Positions 31,440 through 42,159 of a stretch of 64,000 bases of DNA are shown here, one piece after another; within the stretch, counting starts at the first letter, position 1, and the number at the start of each line of letters is the position of its first letter. The position numbers and the translations under genes were made by a program. The notes below the pieces were generated by a model, which made no database searches, was not told the DNA's origin, and saw only the letters and a list, made by a program, of their open reading frames with translations. Source of the DNA: Apodospora peruviana (Eukaryota > Ascomycota > Sordariomycetes > Sordariales > Lasiosphaeriaceae); the NCBI GenBank assembly GCA_033439685.1, contig JAUEDM010000001.1:1-64000 (forward strand). Reading direction: 5' to 3'.

Positions 31440-33051
31440 TTTCTTAGGTGAGAGATGATATATGTAAGGCAAGGAGGTAGTTGTTGGTATAAAAGTTGAT
31501 CAGATAAGATAATCAGTAACAAAGACTCGGATGGACTCGATACAGGACAGACGGGGACCTGGATGAGACCCTGGTGAAGGCGTTTTCATCCTTTTAAACC
31601 CTTCTGGAGCAGGACACGCGAACGCAGACCGGAGTCGGTAAGCGGGACAATGCACAACACCCTCGCTCACTCGACAGCCGAAAACAAGGGACTCGTGCCA
31701 TGCATTGGCATTGCGTGCCCCCACCTCGGGCACTAATGACTCTGTGATGATCGGGCAGCCTTGACCGCTGTTTGTGCAGGAGGAGAGCCATCTTGCAACA
31801 TCATCCGTGTTTATTTGCTGCCATGGCAGATCAGGACAGACATGAGTGGTTGCGGGCCGCGGTGAGGGCACAAGCCCACGATGGTTAGCCCCTGATACCC
31901 CTGTGTTTTCGCAGGCGCCTAGTGCTGTTTGCCAGCGGATCAAGTCACCCAAACCCCTGTCTCCCGCCCCGCTGCATCCCCTGTCCGGGTTTCCACCATG
32001 CCATCTGCTGTTCCTTTGCCACCGTCAGATAACAGTCATATCGCCCGATGTTCTCATATGCTCACCTCCAAAGTAAGCAACGGGCTTTTAGGCCGATCGT
32101 CTCACAAATAAGGGGCGACGCTTTGCTTCAGCTCTCGGGTAAGGTACTTTGGGAAATACGAGAGACACAGTGGTTAACGGACCGTGACTCCGTGACAGCA
32201 GATGCGGACCGTGGCCGTCGACCACTGGACCCCTCACCGCCTGTCTGTTTCCAGGGTGCTACGTGTCGACCTGCCTCGCCCAGACCATACATGGAATCGG
32301 GTCTGCAGCCAGCAACCGCGAATGCTTGTCAGGTGCAGCATGGAACCGAGGAGCCCCACCAGCTTGCCGCCAATTATGGCTTCGTGGCTCGACCGCCAAG
32401 CTGCCCCTTTGTCACTTTGATGGTGACCATCCTCTCGCGTGATGGTTCTGATATCGAGCTATGGACCGCGTGTTGCAGTTACTATTAGTTGCGTGTGTCA
32501 TTAACTAAAGGACTGACTTGAGGCTATTGCTTCGGAGAAGCGCTTTTGCGAGCGAGCATCATGGTTGATTGGGTCGGGTGATAGAACTTAGCACCGATGG
32601 ATTTCGCGTGTCTTTTCGATATCTCAGGCCTTCAAGTGATAACCTGGCACCCCACTAATAGACGTCCACGATCCACGAGTCTTGTTTATGCTCGAGATAA
32701 TGCGGGGTTGAGATAGCTGATGAAATCCGATGCGATCTCTTGGCAGGTTAGCCCTGTCCGAAACAGGCGGGGACTACTGCTGTACGGGGTAGGTAGTCGG
32801 AATCCACCTGGGGCGCCACCGTGGTTGATATCATACTACGCATTTCAAGTTCTTGAAGACACCGGTGACAATTCCTGTAATGCATGAGTGAGAATGAAAG
32901 AGATCCCATAGTCGTACATATTCATGTCAGAATTGAGTGTTGATGCAGATAGGCAGAAATACTTGAATGCGGTGAATCGGAAACACGATGATACTATCTT
33001 TCCTCTGCTATATGGGTAAAGCAGCGGCAATTATTCCCAGTGCAACCTATC
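31440..33051. other. Intergenic, no gene recognised
   Basis: Small ORFs occur on both strands (for example 31952-31500 minus and 32048-32488 plus), but none has motif content or a spliced partner. The first few hundred bases presumably include the promoter of the Tpt1-like gene. Confidence 0.5.
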
Positions 33052-33983
33052 CTACTCCCGTTTCCTTCCACCTGTCTCTCCTTGCACTTCTCTCATGATA
33101 TTGGTGAACTGGCCAGCACCGACAGCTGTCAGGACATGCCACCATCCGTGAAATTCAAACAGCCAAGCCCACGGCAGGCCGACTTGGTGTCTAAGATTCC
33201 TTAGCTCGGTGCAGTATTTCAGATCGATGTTCCAAAGCAGGTAGCCCAGCAAAGAGATCGCAACGGCTGTCCACGTGCGAATAATCCAGTCCCGGCTCTT
33301 GTCTTTTGGTAGTTCGGGGCGGTGGAGCAAATGATGAGTACGGAGACCAATGAGGACGATTGCTCCGACGAAGCCGATGACCTGGACGATGATCTCTGAC
33401 GACCAGACATAGAACGCTAAGAATGGAATGTGAAAGACAGCGAGCGCAATCGAGATCGTTCGCGCCACGGTCGGGGACTGGTGTGCCGTGTATGCGGCGT
33501 GAAGCATCGACCAGGTCAGTCCAAGCATGGAAAGCTCGTCGACAAACTCGAGAGTATGGCGAAGGGATGCGTGGAACAAGAAGGAGCCCACGCCGAGGAC
33601 GAGGAGGGAGATGGACATGAAGTCCACGTTGGGTCTCAAGATGCCCCCGCTTCCACGGCCATACATGTATTTCAAGGCGGGATAGACTATCGCATCGAGG
33701 TTCAAATGGTCAGTCTTGGGGGTGTCAAGCTACCTTAGGTGGGTGGGTTATAAGCACGACATACTGTATGCTAGATTCGTCAATGAGTTGACGAACTCGG
33801 CGACATAGAAGGAGATGACATAGTCCTCCTCGCAGAAGCTGATTGGCTGTCAGTGGACTGCTGCACATGGTACTGGTCATCCAATTCTTACTTTGCTCTG
33901 CTTGTCGATGGGCCCCAGGCGCCGGTGAAGGCGTGAGAATCGCCGGCGAACTCGGAGGTTTGATGACTTATCATGAAACTCAT
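33052..33983 (-). CDS. Alkaline ceramidase (Ypc1/Ydc1/ACER family)
   Basis: Exons 33983-33892, 33838-33765 and 33686-33052 join in frame to 266 residues. The N-terminus has WGPSTSRANFCEEDYVIS, the hallmark 'W-CE-DY' entry of ceramidases, followed by FVNSLTNLAY. The hydrophobic body has GVGSFLFHASLRHTLEF and VDELSM, and the end has HGWWHVLTAVGAG. The catalytic/Zn-binding His and Asp/Ser set (SFLFHASL, DELSM, HGWWH) is intact. About seven membrane helices are expected. The enzyme hydrolyses ceramide or phytoceramide to a free base and fatty acid in ER/Golgi membranes. An upstream in-frame Met at 34118 probably lies in the leader. A Mutator-like element begins about 150 bp upstream of the start. 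Confidence 0.9.
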
Positions 33984-34140
33984 TTTTGGTGTCGTGGCCA
34001 GCAAGGTGCTGGATGTGCTGTGGTCTGCGTGTGAAGTGGACTTGAATCTTGATTGCTCTGCTCTGCGAAAGTGAAAATTTGCAGGCAAGCACCCAGTGAT
34101 TTTGGAGCTAATACACACTGGGCCGGAAGTGGAGAGTCAG

Positions 34141-34218
34141 GGGGTCCAATAGGGCCACGGGTACCCGTGTCTGTAAAATTTCACGGGTACCCGTGCGCAT
34201 TATGTAAGCCCGCTACCC
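34141..34218 (+). repeat. Left TIR with two GGGTACCC palindromes
   Basis: Contains the palindrome CACGGGTACCCGTG twice, separated by TCTGTAAAATTT, and then GCGCATTATGTAAGCCCGC. The reverse complement of 35196-35273 repeats it nearly base for base. Confidence 0.9.
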
Positions 34219-34294
34219 ACCTCACACGTCTGCAGTCGCAAAACCCCCTTCCCAAGTCCAACTCACAACTGCAGTTGCTAAGTCCTTGAATTCT

Positions 34295-34615
34295 CTATGC
34301 TAAACTAACTATAATGCCTTCCTCTTCCAGGTGCTCGGCTGAATGTACAGCCTGCTGCTCCTCGATATCCTTATCTATCCTCTTCCAGATATCATCCACA
34401 CCTCTTCTTCCAGTGTTAGATAGCTCATCTTCTCTCTCCTGAGCTACTTGAGCTTCAATCCGACCGTCCTCTGCTCTACTCCAATCTAGATAGGCCATCA
34501 TCTCCTCCTTTGTCCAGTCCCTCGAGCCTGTGGAAGTGGTACACTGCTTTGTCATCTGCTTATAGTTAAGACACCAGTTGTAACTTGCTTTACTGTATCG
34601 TAGTGGTAGGCCCAT
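34295..34615 (-). pseudogene. ORF remnant inside the MULE
   Basis: A 106-codon frame with DWTKEEMMAYLDWSRAED and RRGVDDIWKRIDKDIEEQ, strongly charged and helical. It is carried between the TIRs and probably derives from the end of the transposase or an accessory ORF of the full-length element. I do not recognise a named domain. Confidence 0.45.
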
Positions 34616-34715
34616 CGCCTTCCGGTATTCTTGGTTGGTTTTGATGCTTCCATGGGGTTAGGCTTTATACCAGGTTTCTCTTGCCTTGACATATCTCTGG
34701 TAGATTGCCCGTGGA

Positions 34716-35060
34716 TCATAGTACGCTAGTGAAGCCGAAGGTGGATGCAACGAAGGTGGTGGTATAGGCGTCAGGGATCCAGGCGGTGATGGTGTACGGG
34801 CTGGGGGTGTATCTTCGATGATGAGTTTCTCGGGTGGTAGTCTTCCGCTGCCGGTCTTTTAGGGCACTAGGAGGACAACAGGCTCGATCGCACGTATATG
34901 TGACTGTCTGCCTGCCTGTTTTCTCCTTAGTTGACCTTCCCATGACAAAGGCATAGCCGCGTGCTGCCGCCCATGCGTTGATCGACTTAATCAAGGCATC
35001 CCGAGACTCGTAATCGCCCTCAGGAGGGAGACAATCGTCCGGGAATGAGGTAATTCCCCC
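34716..35060 (-). pseudogene. MULE transposase N-terminal fragment
   Basis: Reads PDDCLPPEGDYESRDAL, IKSINAWAAARGYAFVMG, RSTKEKTGRQTVTYTCDRA, then RQRKTTT before losing the expected reading (normally '..GCQFSVLAKES'). This is the FAR1-like DNA-binding start found in fungal MULE transposases. The catalytic DDE region is missing. Confidence 0.6.
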
Positions 35061-35195
35061 AGTTAAGTTTGCATCTATCCTCAGAGCATTGCTAAATAAC
35101 CAAGGAGAAGTGAGTGAGACGCGTCAAATCGCGACGCGTTGTCGATGGCCGACTGTTGGTGAAACTAAAGGGGATTGGGCGACTGGAGTCGTGTG

Positions 35196-35273
35196 GGGTA
35201 GCGGGCTTACATAATGCGCACGGGTACCCGTGAAATTTTACAGACACGGGTACCCGTGGCCCTATTGGGCCCC
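35196..35273 (-). repeat. Right TIR of the MULE
   Basis: Mirror of the left TIR, including both CACGGGTACCCGTG palindromes. It is flanked on the outside by the second GAGAGTCAG target duplication. Confidence 0.9.
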
Positions 35274-35592
35274 GAGAGTCAGTCAGAGCTGACATAATCC
35301 ATCTCAACGTGCGGCGGCCGTGCCTCATTTCATTCCAAGGAATGCGCGTCTTCCTGGTCACTGCTTCCATGTCGCCAAAGAGGGACATTTATTAGGAAAG
35401 ACAACCTGGAAGTGGAGAACTGGATTGTCAAGGAAAGCGGGTTACTTGATCTATGAAGAACAAAAGTGAAAAATAACTCGAAATAAGGAACGGCGGATGG
35501 CCGTAATGGCAAGGGACGAAAAACACCAAGACAGAAAGGGGCCCCGCAGGAAAGCGACAAGCCAAGCGGAAAACAGGAAAGAGAACAGAAAT

Positions 35593-38500
35593 TTACTTCT
35601 TCGCCTCGTCCTTCTCAAACAGGGCCAGAATCTTCTCTTTCCCACATGCAGCAGCGACATCCAAACTTGTCAGTTCCTTGTCATCCTGGATCATGGGATC
35701 AAGGCCATGCTCCAGCAGCGTCCCGAACATCAACGCGCCACTATGCTCTCCGCCCGCAGCCACATGCAATAGAGTACGCCCCTTATCATCCCTAACAGCA
35801 ACATCCGCACCCGCATCCTCGAACAGCTTCCAAACATCATCCCCAAACTTGCCAAAATCATGACGATGCCTATCGCTTGCGGCCGCCTCAAAGAAGCAAG
35901 CCAGCGGCGTCTCACCTCTTGAATTCCGTCCGTTGATATCAAGGCCCATTCCCAGCATCCGCAAAAACAGCGCATGGCCGTGTGGGTTGTCGCTGAGGAC
36001 CTTGGAGACGCAGTGCAATGCGTTGTTCCCGTCGGCATCGACGGTATGCGGCTCGGCTCCCGCGTCCAGCAGAAGATTCACGCTGGTGCATTCGCTCTTG
36101 CTGGTGGAAGAGATGGCCAGAATGGCGTAGTGGAGAGGAGTTCTGCCTTTTGTCTTGTCCACCTGCGACACAAGCTTTGGATTTGCGTGAAGCAGAACCT
36201 GAAGCGGCTTCTGGTTTATGTCGCTCGAGAACCAGTGATTTGTTGAGCCGGAAGACCACAAGGTGGTGATGAAAGGTTGGTGCAGCGCGTTCCGCCCGCT
36301 GGTGTCCACGGCTGTGATATCGGCCCCACGCTCGAGGAGGATTTCAATGAGTAGTCGGTCTTCTTCGGATTTCCCATTCATATTGTCCAATTTGATTGTC
36401 CGCTGAAAGCCAGAAAAGCTGGCACACGCTGCAAGTAAGAAGGTCCGGCCTTTGCTGTCGCGATGTTCAAGGTCCAGATTCTGCAGCTGAAGAAAGGGCT
36501 GGATGATTCCCTTGCACGAGAGGATTTGGTGAATGACGGTAGCCTGCTCAAGCTTATCCACTGGGTCGTCGTCGTCGTCGTCGGCATTGTCATCTTCTGT
36601 CTCCGCAGTCATCCAGAAACGGGCGAACGGATCCGCTCCGCTGGCCAGCAGTACACTCACCATCTGGGTTCGTCTCGCCTCAGAATCTTTATTGTCCACA
36701 TCTGTCCTCTTTCGCTCTCCTGACTTGGTTGCAGCGTGGTAAAGGGGATATTTCTCGTGTTCTGGTACATTATGATTGTACCCGAAGAGATGGCGCCTCT
36801 GCTTCTGGCGTGCCGCGGCGTCTGGCTTGTCGTGGCGCATGTTTGCGTCTCCGGTTGAGGCAGCCAAAAGCTCCCCGAGGACCTCGACCTCTTCCTTGTC
36901 GATAGCGGCAAACAGTGCAGACGGCGTAACGCGGGCGCCGTGAGCGACGAGGAGGTGGACAAGCTCAACATCGTTGCCTGCCATTGCGAGGCAAGGTGTG
37001 CCGTCCTTTGACACCGCGTTCACGTCCGCCCCTGCTTCTACCAAGAGCCTAGCAGCTGCCGTCTTGAAAACACTGGTTCCATACGGCTCACGCGGGCCCA
37101 GAGATGTGAGCGCCGTATGCAATGGCGTGTGGCCCCTCTCATCCCGAACCTCCAAGTCGGGCTTGCGCGATAGCACATACGGCAAAGCCTCATAGACCTG
37201 CCACCAGTACTTGCCGGCAGCCAGGCAATGCAGAGGAGCAGCCTTGGGCTGGTATCTGTAGCCTTCGTCTTCTCTCACATACTCGGGCTCCATCTTTTGA
37301 GCATTGACCGAGGCTTTTGCGGTCTCAACCAGAAAACGGAGAACGTCCATGTTCGGCAGCTCGCGCTCGCAGGCAATCAGAATCAGTGGGTTGATTGGTA
37401 CTGGCCTCTCCCGAAACGTTGGGGCTACCTTCTTGTCTGAGTTTGAGATCATCTCATGGTTGCTCGCCTCCTCCTCATCGTCAATATCGATATGGAAAGA
37501 AGACTCCTCGGACGGGATGATATCATCGTCATCGTCATCCTCCAGTGTTGGCCCAGAGTTATTGAGTGGTGATTGTTGATTTTCAGAGAGGTTCCCGAGC
37601 GCCTGCTGGGGGTGGTATGATTCCACACTATCAAACATCGTAACTCGGGTAGTAGGGACGGCAAGCTTGGCCAACAGGTCCGCATAACCAAAGCGCACCA
37701 ACATCCCAAGAGCCGTATCCCCGTGGGAGTTGGCAAGACACGGATCGCATCCACCAGACCCAAAAGCAGCCTCAACGAGACCATACTCTCGCGAGATTAG
37801 AAGCTGCACAAGTAGTGTCTCTTGTCGGCCATGCTTTCCCATGGCCTTTTTGACCGGATCCGTGTCAATGAATGCCTGTGCACCGGAGATACGCCTCAGT
37901 TCATCCCAGCGTGCAATGAAGTCATGGAGAAATTCATCATCAAAAACCCAAGGAAGTGATGCAGCTGGGGTCACGGCAGGAGTAGGAGTGCTGGTGTTGG
38001 TTGCAAGCACGGAGGCGATTCTTTTGAGACTGGCGGATGTGTGTTTGAGGGACAGGTTTGCATCCAGGTTGCCCACGGCTGTTTTTATGTCCTGGAGGTC
38101 GAGTCCATGGAGCAGCAGCATACCAAAAATTTCTTCCAAGCGGGTAGTCTTATGCTCGGAGTCAAGCAACTTCCGTTCGTCTTGGTGGCAGTCCTCCACA
38201 ACCCGCCAAGGCTGTCTGGAATACTGGAACAATGGAGAGAGGCCGGGTGGTTGTGCGATGCCGCTAATTCCGTGTCTTTTCTGCGTCCATAGCCTGTTCT
38301 CTTTTTCAAATCCCGAACATGCATAAAGAAGAAGCACGGCCGTGAACTCTTTGACCCTGGCACCCGCCTTCAACAACAGAGAAACGGTCTCGGGTCGTCC
38401 GGACAAGCAAGCGTAATAGAGAGGAGGTACCTTGTCACTATCCAGCGCGTTGATAATGGTATCGGGTTGACCGTACTTGCCAGTGGCTATGGCGTTGAGC

Positions 38501-41500
38501 AGCATGCCCACGATGTTGGTCCTCCGTGCTCGAGCAGCGAGATGCAAAGGGGTTAGACCACGATTTGTCGAAGACGAAATGTCCGCCCCGGCCAGAATCA
38601 GCCGTTGAACAAAGTACTCGGAGAGACTAGCAGCAAGATGAATAGGCCGAAATCCCTTATGGTCCATGCCATCGATTGATCTCTTGCATGCCCCTAGAGC
38701 GAGGTCGAGGGCGGCGTTGTCGGCATCATGGCCGTAGCCACCGACACCACTGCAGATCAGATGCAGCATCGTTCGTCCAGTGTGGTTCTGGGCGTCCGGG
38801 TCGAGCCCAAGTCGAAGCAGTTCCCTGAAACAGGGAATGCGGAGCTCCGCGTTCACCTTTCGGGTAACCAACTCATGTAGCAGGGTGTTGCCCGAGTAGT
38901 CCACCGCTCGATGGTCCATGCCGAGGTCATCGATAAAGTGCCTCAACATGTCGGTGGGACTCACATCGGACACCGATGAACACCGGTGAATGTTGGCAGT
39001 TATCTCGTGAAGAAGAGTGCGCCCCTTGTTGTCCCTAGTGTCTAGCCTTGCACCCATTGCTAGGAAACCACTGACAGTTTCAAGGTTGCTTGTCCAGAAC
39101 CTATCAATGCTCCGCATGAACTTGGTGGCACCATGAAGGTCTCGTGCCTCGAGGTCGGCCCCTAAGGCCACCAGGTGCTTCACCACCCCGGTTGTGTCCG
39201 ACGAGTCTACGACGTGAATTGGCATCTCGCCGCGGCAATTCCTCTGGTTTAGGTTGGCACCATGAGAAACCAGCTTCTCTATGAGGATGACCCTTTCCTT
39301 GGCTGTCCCCATGTAGCTCTTAACCACCAAGTGCAATGACGTATCTCCGTCGCTGTCTGGGACTGTGCAATCCGGATGGCACTCGTCAATAAATCGGATG
39401 GCACCTGTGCAGTCGCGAGCTTCAATGTAACATATGAGCGGCGTATATCCATCCGAATGCCTGCGCTTGTTGACATCCATCTTGCCTTCCTGCACGAGTA
39501 GCTTCACCATCGCCCAGCCCTCCTCTGTCTGCTGTGGTGTGTGTAGGAGCGTGCTACCATCTGATGACTCCACGCGCGGGTCAGCCCCTCGGTCCAGGAG
39601 CAAACGCAGCAAGACGGGATTATCAGCGGCACAATGCAATGGTGTTCTATCGTCGGGGGTACGTCGGTTGATGTCTGCTCCAGCCCCCAAAAGGAGGTCA
39701 AGACCGTGCCTCATTACCTCGGAGTCAATATCTCTAGTGCCATAGCTGCGCTTAGACGAGCAGAATATTTCCAATGGCGACGTGGATTCAACAAAACCCC
39801 AATTGTCATCCCCGACGTCAGCAAACTCGTCATCGCTCCCAATGCACAAGATGGTGGCATCGGCGCCCGCAGAGAGCAGTGCCTCCATCGATTCAACGTC
39901 TTTAGCCCGGCAGGCACTGAACAAGAACGTGTTGCAATTAACTTTGGCGTTGACATCGATGCCTGGGCACTCGAGGAGGCGCTTGACAAGCCTGGGGTGG
40001 GCAGCCCCCGCAGCCCAGTTGAGTCCGCGATGGACCGCCTCGACGTCGCTCAGAAACGGCAAGAAAGCTTCAAGGGCGTCGTAGTGACCAGCTTGGCAAG
40101 TGTACATCAACGCGGTATGCCCGACCGTTCCTGCAGAATTGCCAAACCAGTTGCCTGGGTCCTCACGTGTCTTCTTGGTCAAAGGATCCACCCCGGCCGC
40201 GAGAAGGAGTCTGATGACACCAGCATGATTGCAGGCTGCTGCTCGGTGCAGAGGAGTGAGCCCCTCGTAATTGTCCGAGTTCGGGTTGACACCAGCATCG
40301 ATCAGCACCCGAACAGCTGCTTCATGTCCGTTCTCGGCAGCATTGAACAGCGGCGTCTGCTTGTGGCAGTCGATAGGATCCAGTTCGGAGCCCGTAATAC
40401 CTCGGACTACGAGGAGCTCGAGGTATTGAGTCAGGCCATGAAGAGCAGCGACGTGATAGGGTGTGACACCTTTGGTCCGGCGACCATCCGATTCCATATC
40501 CAGCCAGGTCTTGAACCGGGGTCCCGGGGTAAGAAACTCATCTAAGGCCGATACAAGCTCAGACGACATCAAACCGGCAGCCTTTGTCAAGTGGATCGGC
40601 CAGTGCTTGGAGGCATATTGCACAAAAGGAAACTGGAGTTTCATGGCGGTCTGACTTTTGCGCAATTGTTCATGGTCAACGCGGGCGCCCATCCTGTCCC
40701 CATACCAGGAGGGTCCGTCATCGGAGCTATTGTCCTCAACAGTCTGGCTTGGAAGGATACCGCTGTCCAGCGATCCAGCTTGCAAGTATCGAAGACAAGC
40801 CAGCGCCAACCGCTCATGTGTTGGACCGGGGGTCAGGATTGGAAAGACCGGACTCTGGTCCTCATTGCCTAACAGGAGGTCGTCAACAGACCGTGTAGTC
40901 CCAATCAAAAACTCGGTGAGCGAGTGATGGATGACGGATACTGTCTCGTCCGGCTGTATTTCCAGAAGCGGCCCACACGCTTCCCTGACAAGGATTTTGG
41001 CGTCTTTCAGATCGAGGTCAGTACCGGTGTCCAAAGTATATATGGACCGGACGACTTCAGCTAGCTCGATGAGCCGGAGTGGTCGCGTGGCATGGGTCAC
41101 CCAGCTCAGGATGAGGAGCTGAATATCGCTTGGTATTTCGGATCGCCGAGCGTGCTCTAGCAGCAGATCGTTGTACATTGCGTTCAGGTCACGCGGCAGT
41201 GTCGTCAGGACTTTCCGCATATCAGCTTCAGGCTCGAGAAAGGCGTCCATCGCAAGCTTGGCGTAGAGAAAGAGGCCTCTGGCGCGACCGGGGACCGCTT
41301 CCTTGATCAAGGATTGGTCCTCGACCGGGATGGAAGAACCACGCATGCGGTGCTGGACATAGGTAGCAATGTCGATGTCGACGAGGCGCTCCTCAAGTCG
41401 GATTTTGAGAGCTGGGTACTCTCGGAGCGGCGCTTCAATAGTTGGTACAGGGCGGCTCGTGATAAAGACCTTGACCGTTGCCGGCTTCCACGACCCCAGC

Positions 41501-42159
41501 TGTGCCAAGGCCTTCAGGAACTCGTCGTTGCCCTTGTCCATCTCGTCCAATGCATCAGCCACGAGATAGACCCTCGACATGTGTGCGAGAGCCGTCTTGA
41601 GATGCGTCCACAGAGCATCCATGCCAAGGCTTTTCAGTTCCTTTGGTCGGTAGTTGCGAGTGTCGACGAAGTCCTTCAGGTCCCTTTGGAGCGGAGGACT
41701 ATAGCTGACGATCTGTTCCAGCCAGTCGCGCAGCAGGTTGATGGGCTGGTGGTTCGCGTCGATGATCTGCCGGAAGAAGAAGAACAGCATCGGGTGGCCC
41801 TCCTTGGCGAGCTCATGGGCAAGAGTCGCGGCAAACACGCTCTTCCCGGACCCGGGGATACCTTTGACCCAGAGAAGGCCATGGTCGCTGCTATCGTGCC
41901 ATTGCTGGTAGGTCGGTGCATCCAAAAGCCACTGGCCGGTGCCGTCGAGATGGGAGGCGAGATGTCGGCGGTATTCTCCGCTCTCGAGATCATAGGCTGT
42001 TGGCACCAGCCACTTGCGGATGCGGCCAATCACTTCGGGCGACTCGGGCAGGATGTTTTCGGGGTTGTAGTTGCTGATGTCGTCCTGATCGATGACCGCT
42101 ACGTCTTCATCGCTTCCGACCACGTCTAGGTCCATGTCAATATCGTTACTGTCGGCCAT
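35593..42159 (-). CDS. Giant NACHT-ankyrin NLR receptor
   Basis: One uninterrupted frame of 2188 residues. After an acidic N-terminus comes a NACHT ATPase: Walker A KGIPGSGKS at about 99-107, Walker B VYLVADALDE at about 197-206, sensor FITSRPVP, and a winged-helix part around LSWVTHATRPLRL. From about residue 565 to the end run more than 20 ankyrin repeats (GxTPLHxAAxxG variants such as EGLTPLHRAAACNH). They are interrupted by a low-complexity acidic linker (EDDDDDDIIPSEE) at about 1540. No HET, Goodbye, patatin or hydrolase effector is visible N-terminal to NACHT. Fungal NACHT-ankyrin proteins are proposed non-self receptors whose repeats bind ligands. Start context ATGGCCGAC is good. An intact 6.5-kb single exon argues for function. 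Confidence 0.92.
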   Translation of the reverse strand: MADSNDIDMDLDVVGSDEDVAVIDQDDISNYNPENILPESPEVIGRIRKWLVPTAYDLESGEYRRHLASHLDGTGQWLLDAPTYQQWHDSSDHGLLWVKGIPGSGKSVFAATLAHELAKEGHPMLFFFFRQIIDANHQPINLLRDWLEQIVSYSPPLQRDLKDFVDTRNYRPKELKSLGMDALWTHLKTALAHMSRVYLVADALDEMDKGNDEFLKALAQLGSWKPATVKVFITSRPVPTIEAPLREYPALKIRLEERLVDIDIATYVQHRMRGSSIPVEDQSLIKEAVPGRARGLFLYAKLAMDAFLEPEADMRKVLTTLPRDLNAMYNDLLLEHARRSEIPSDIQLLILSWVTHATRPLRLIELAEVVRSIYTLDTGTDLDLKDAKILVREACGPLLEIQPDETVSVIHHSLTEFLIGTTRSVDDLLLGNEDQSPVFPILTPGPTHERLALACLRYLQAGSLDSGILPSQTVEDNSSDDGPSWYGDRMGARVDHEQLRKSQTAMKLQFPFVQYASKHWPIHLTKAAGLMSSELVSALDEFLTPGPRFKTWLDMESDGRRTKGVTPYHVAALHGLTQYLELLVVRGITGSELDPIDCHKQTPLFNAAENGHEAAVRVLIDAGVNPNSDNYEGLTPLHRAAACNHAGVIRLLLAAGVDPLTKKTREDPGNWFGNSAGTVGHTALMYTCQAGHYDALEAFLPFLSDVEAVHRGLNWAAGAAHPRLVKRLLECPGIDVNAKVNCNTFLFSACRAKDVESMEALLSAGADATILCIGSDDEFADVGDDNWGFVESTSPLEIFCSSKRSYGTRDIDSEVMRHGLDLLLGAGADINRRTPDDRTPLHCAADNPVLLRLLLDRGADPRVESSDGSTLLHTPQQTEEGWAMVKLLVQEGKMDVNKRRHSDGYTPLICYIEARDCTGAIRFIDECHPDCTVPDSDGDTSLHLVVKSYMGTAKERVILIEKLVSHGANLNQRNCRGEMPIHVVDSSDTTGVVKHLVALGADLEARDLHGATKFMRSIDRFWTSNLETVSGFLAMGARLDTRDNKGRTLLHEITANIHRCSSVSDVSPTDMLRHFIDDLGMDHRAVDYSGNTLLHELVTRKVNAELRIPCFRELLRLGLDPDAQNHTGRTMLHLICSGVGGYGHDADNAALDLALGACKRSIDGMDHKGFRPIHLAASLSEYFVQRLILAGADISSSTNRGLTPLHLAARARRTNIVGMLLNAIATGKYGQPDTIINALDSDKVPPLYYACLSGRPETVSLLLKAGARVKEFTAVLLLYACSGFEKENRLWTQKRHGISGIAQPPGLSPLFQYSRQPWRVVEDCHQDERKLLDSEHKTTRLEEIFGMLLLHGLDLQDIKTAVGNLDANLSLKHTSASLKRIASVLATNTSTPTPAVTPAASLPWVFDDEFLHDFIARWDELRRISGAQAFIDTDPVKKAMGKHGRQETLLVQLLISREYGLVEAAFGSGGCDPCLANSHGDTALGMLVRFGYADLLAKLAVPTTRVTMFDSVESYHPQQALGNLSENQQSPLNNSGPTLEDDDDDDIIPSEESSFHIDIDDEEEASNHEMISNSDKKVAPTFRERPVPINPLILIACERELPNMDVLRFLVETAKASVNAQKMEPEYVREDEGYRYQPKAAPLHCLAAGKYWWQVYEALPYVLSRKPDLEVRDERGHTPLHTALTSLGPREPYGTSVFKTAAARLLVEAGADVNAVSKDGTPCLAMAGNDVELVHLLVAHGARVTPSALFAAIDKEEVEVLGELLAASTGDANMRHDKPDAAARQKQRRHLFGYNHNVPEHEKYPLYHAATKSGERKRTDVDNKDSEARRTQMVSVLLASGADPFARFWMTAETEDDNADDDDDDPVDKLEQATVIHQILSCKGIIQPFLQLQNLDLEHRDSKGRTFLLAACASFSGFQRTIKLDNMNGKSEEDRLLIEILLERGADITAVDTSGRNALHQPFITTLWSSGSTNHWFSSDINQKPLQVLLHANPKLVSQVDKTKGRTPLHYAILAISSTSKSECTSVNLLLDAGAEPHTVDADGNNALHCVSKVLSDNPHGHALFLRMLGMGLDINGRNSRGETPLACFFEAAASDRHRHDFGKFGDDVWKLFEDAGADVAVRDDKGRTLLHVAAGGEHSGALMFGTLLEHGLDPMIQDDKELTSLDVAAACGKEKILALFEKDEAKK

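Larger units (their letters stand above)
34141..35273 (-). mobile_element. Non-autonomous Mutator-like element (Hop-type MULE) with TIRs and 9-bp target duplication
   Basis: Terminal inverted repeats start GGGGYCCAATAGGGCC and match almost perfectly for about 78 bp (34141-34218 against 35273-35196), then loosely for about 40 bp more. GAGAGTCAG occurs at 34132-34140 and again at 35274-35282, an exact 9-bp target duplication typical of Mutator-like elements. The interior keeps the 5' part of a transposase on the minus strand (FPDDCLPPEGDYESRD, then INAWAAARGYAF, a FAR1/zinc-finger-like start), but the transposase core is absent. At 1133 bp it is a deletion derivative. It lies between the ceramidase and the NACHT-ankyrin gene. 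Confidence 0.85.

Noticed and set aside
31500..31952. 150-codon minus ORF upstream of the Tpt1-like gene
   Set aside because: No motifs, lies in promoter position, composition not coding-like.
34140..35281. 8-bp target duplication implying a hAT element
   Set aside because: Shifting the boundary by one base gives a perfect 9-bp duplication and matching TIR starts, and the internal ORF is MULE-like.
39634..40545. 303-codon plus ORF inside the NACHT-ankyrin gene
   Set aside because: Antisense shadow of a long intact coding exon; no recognisable domain.
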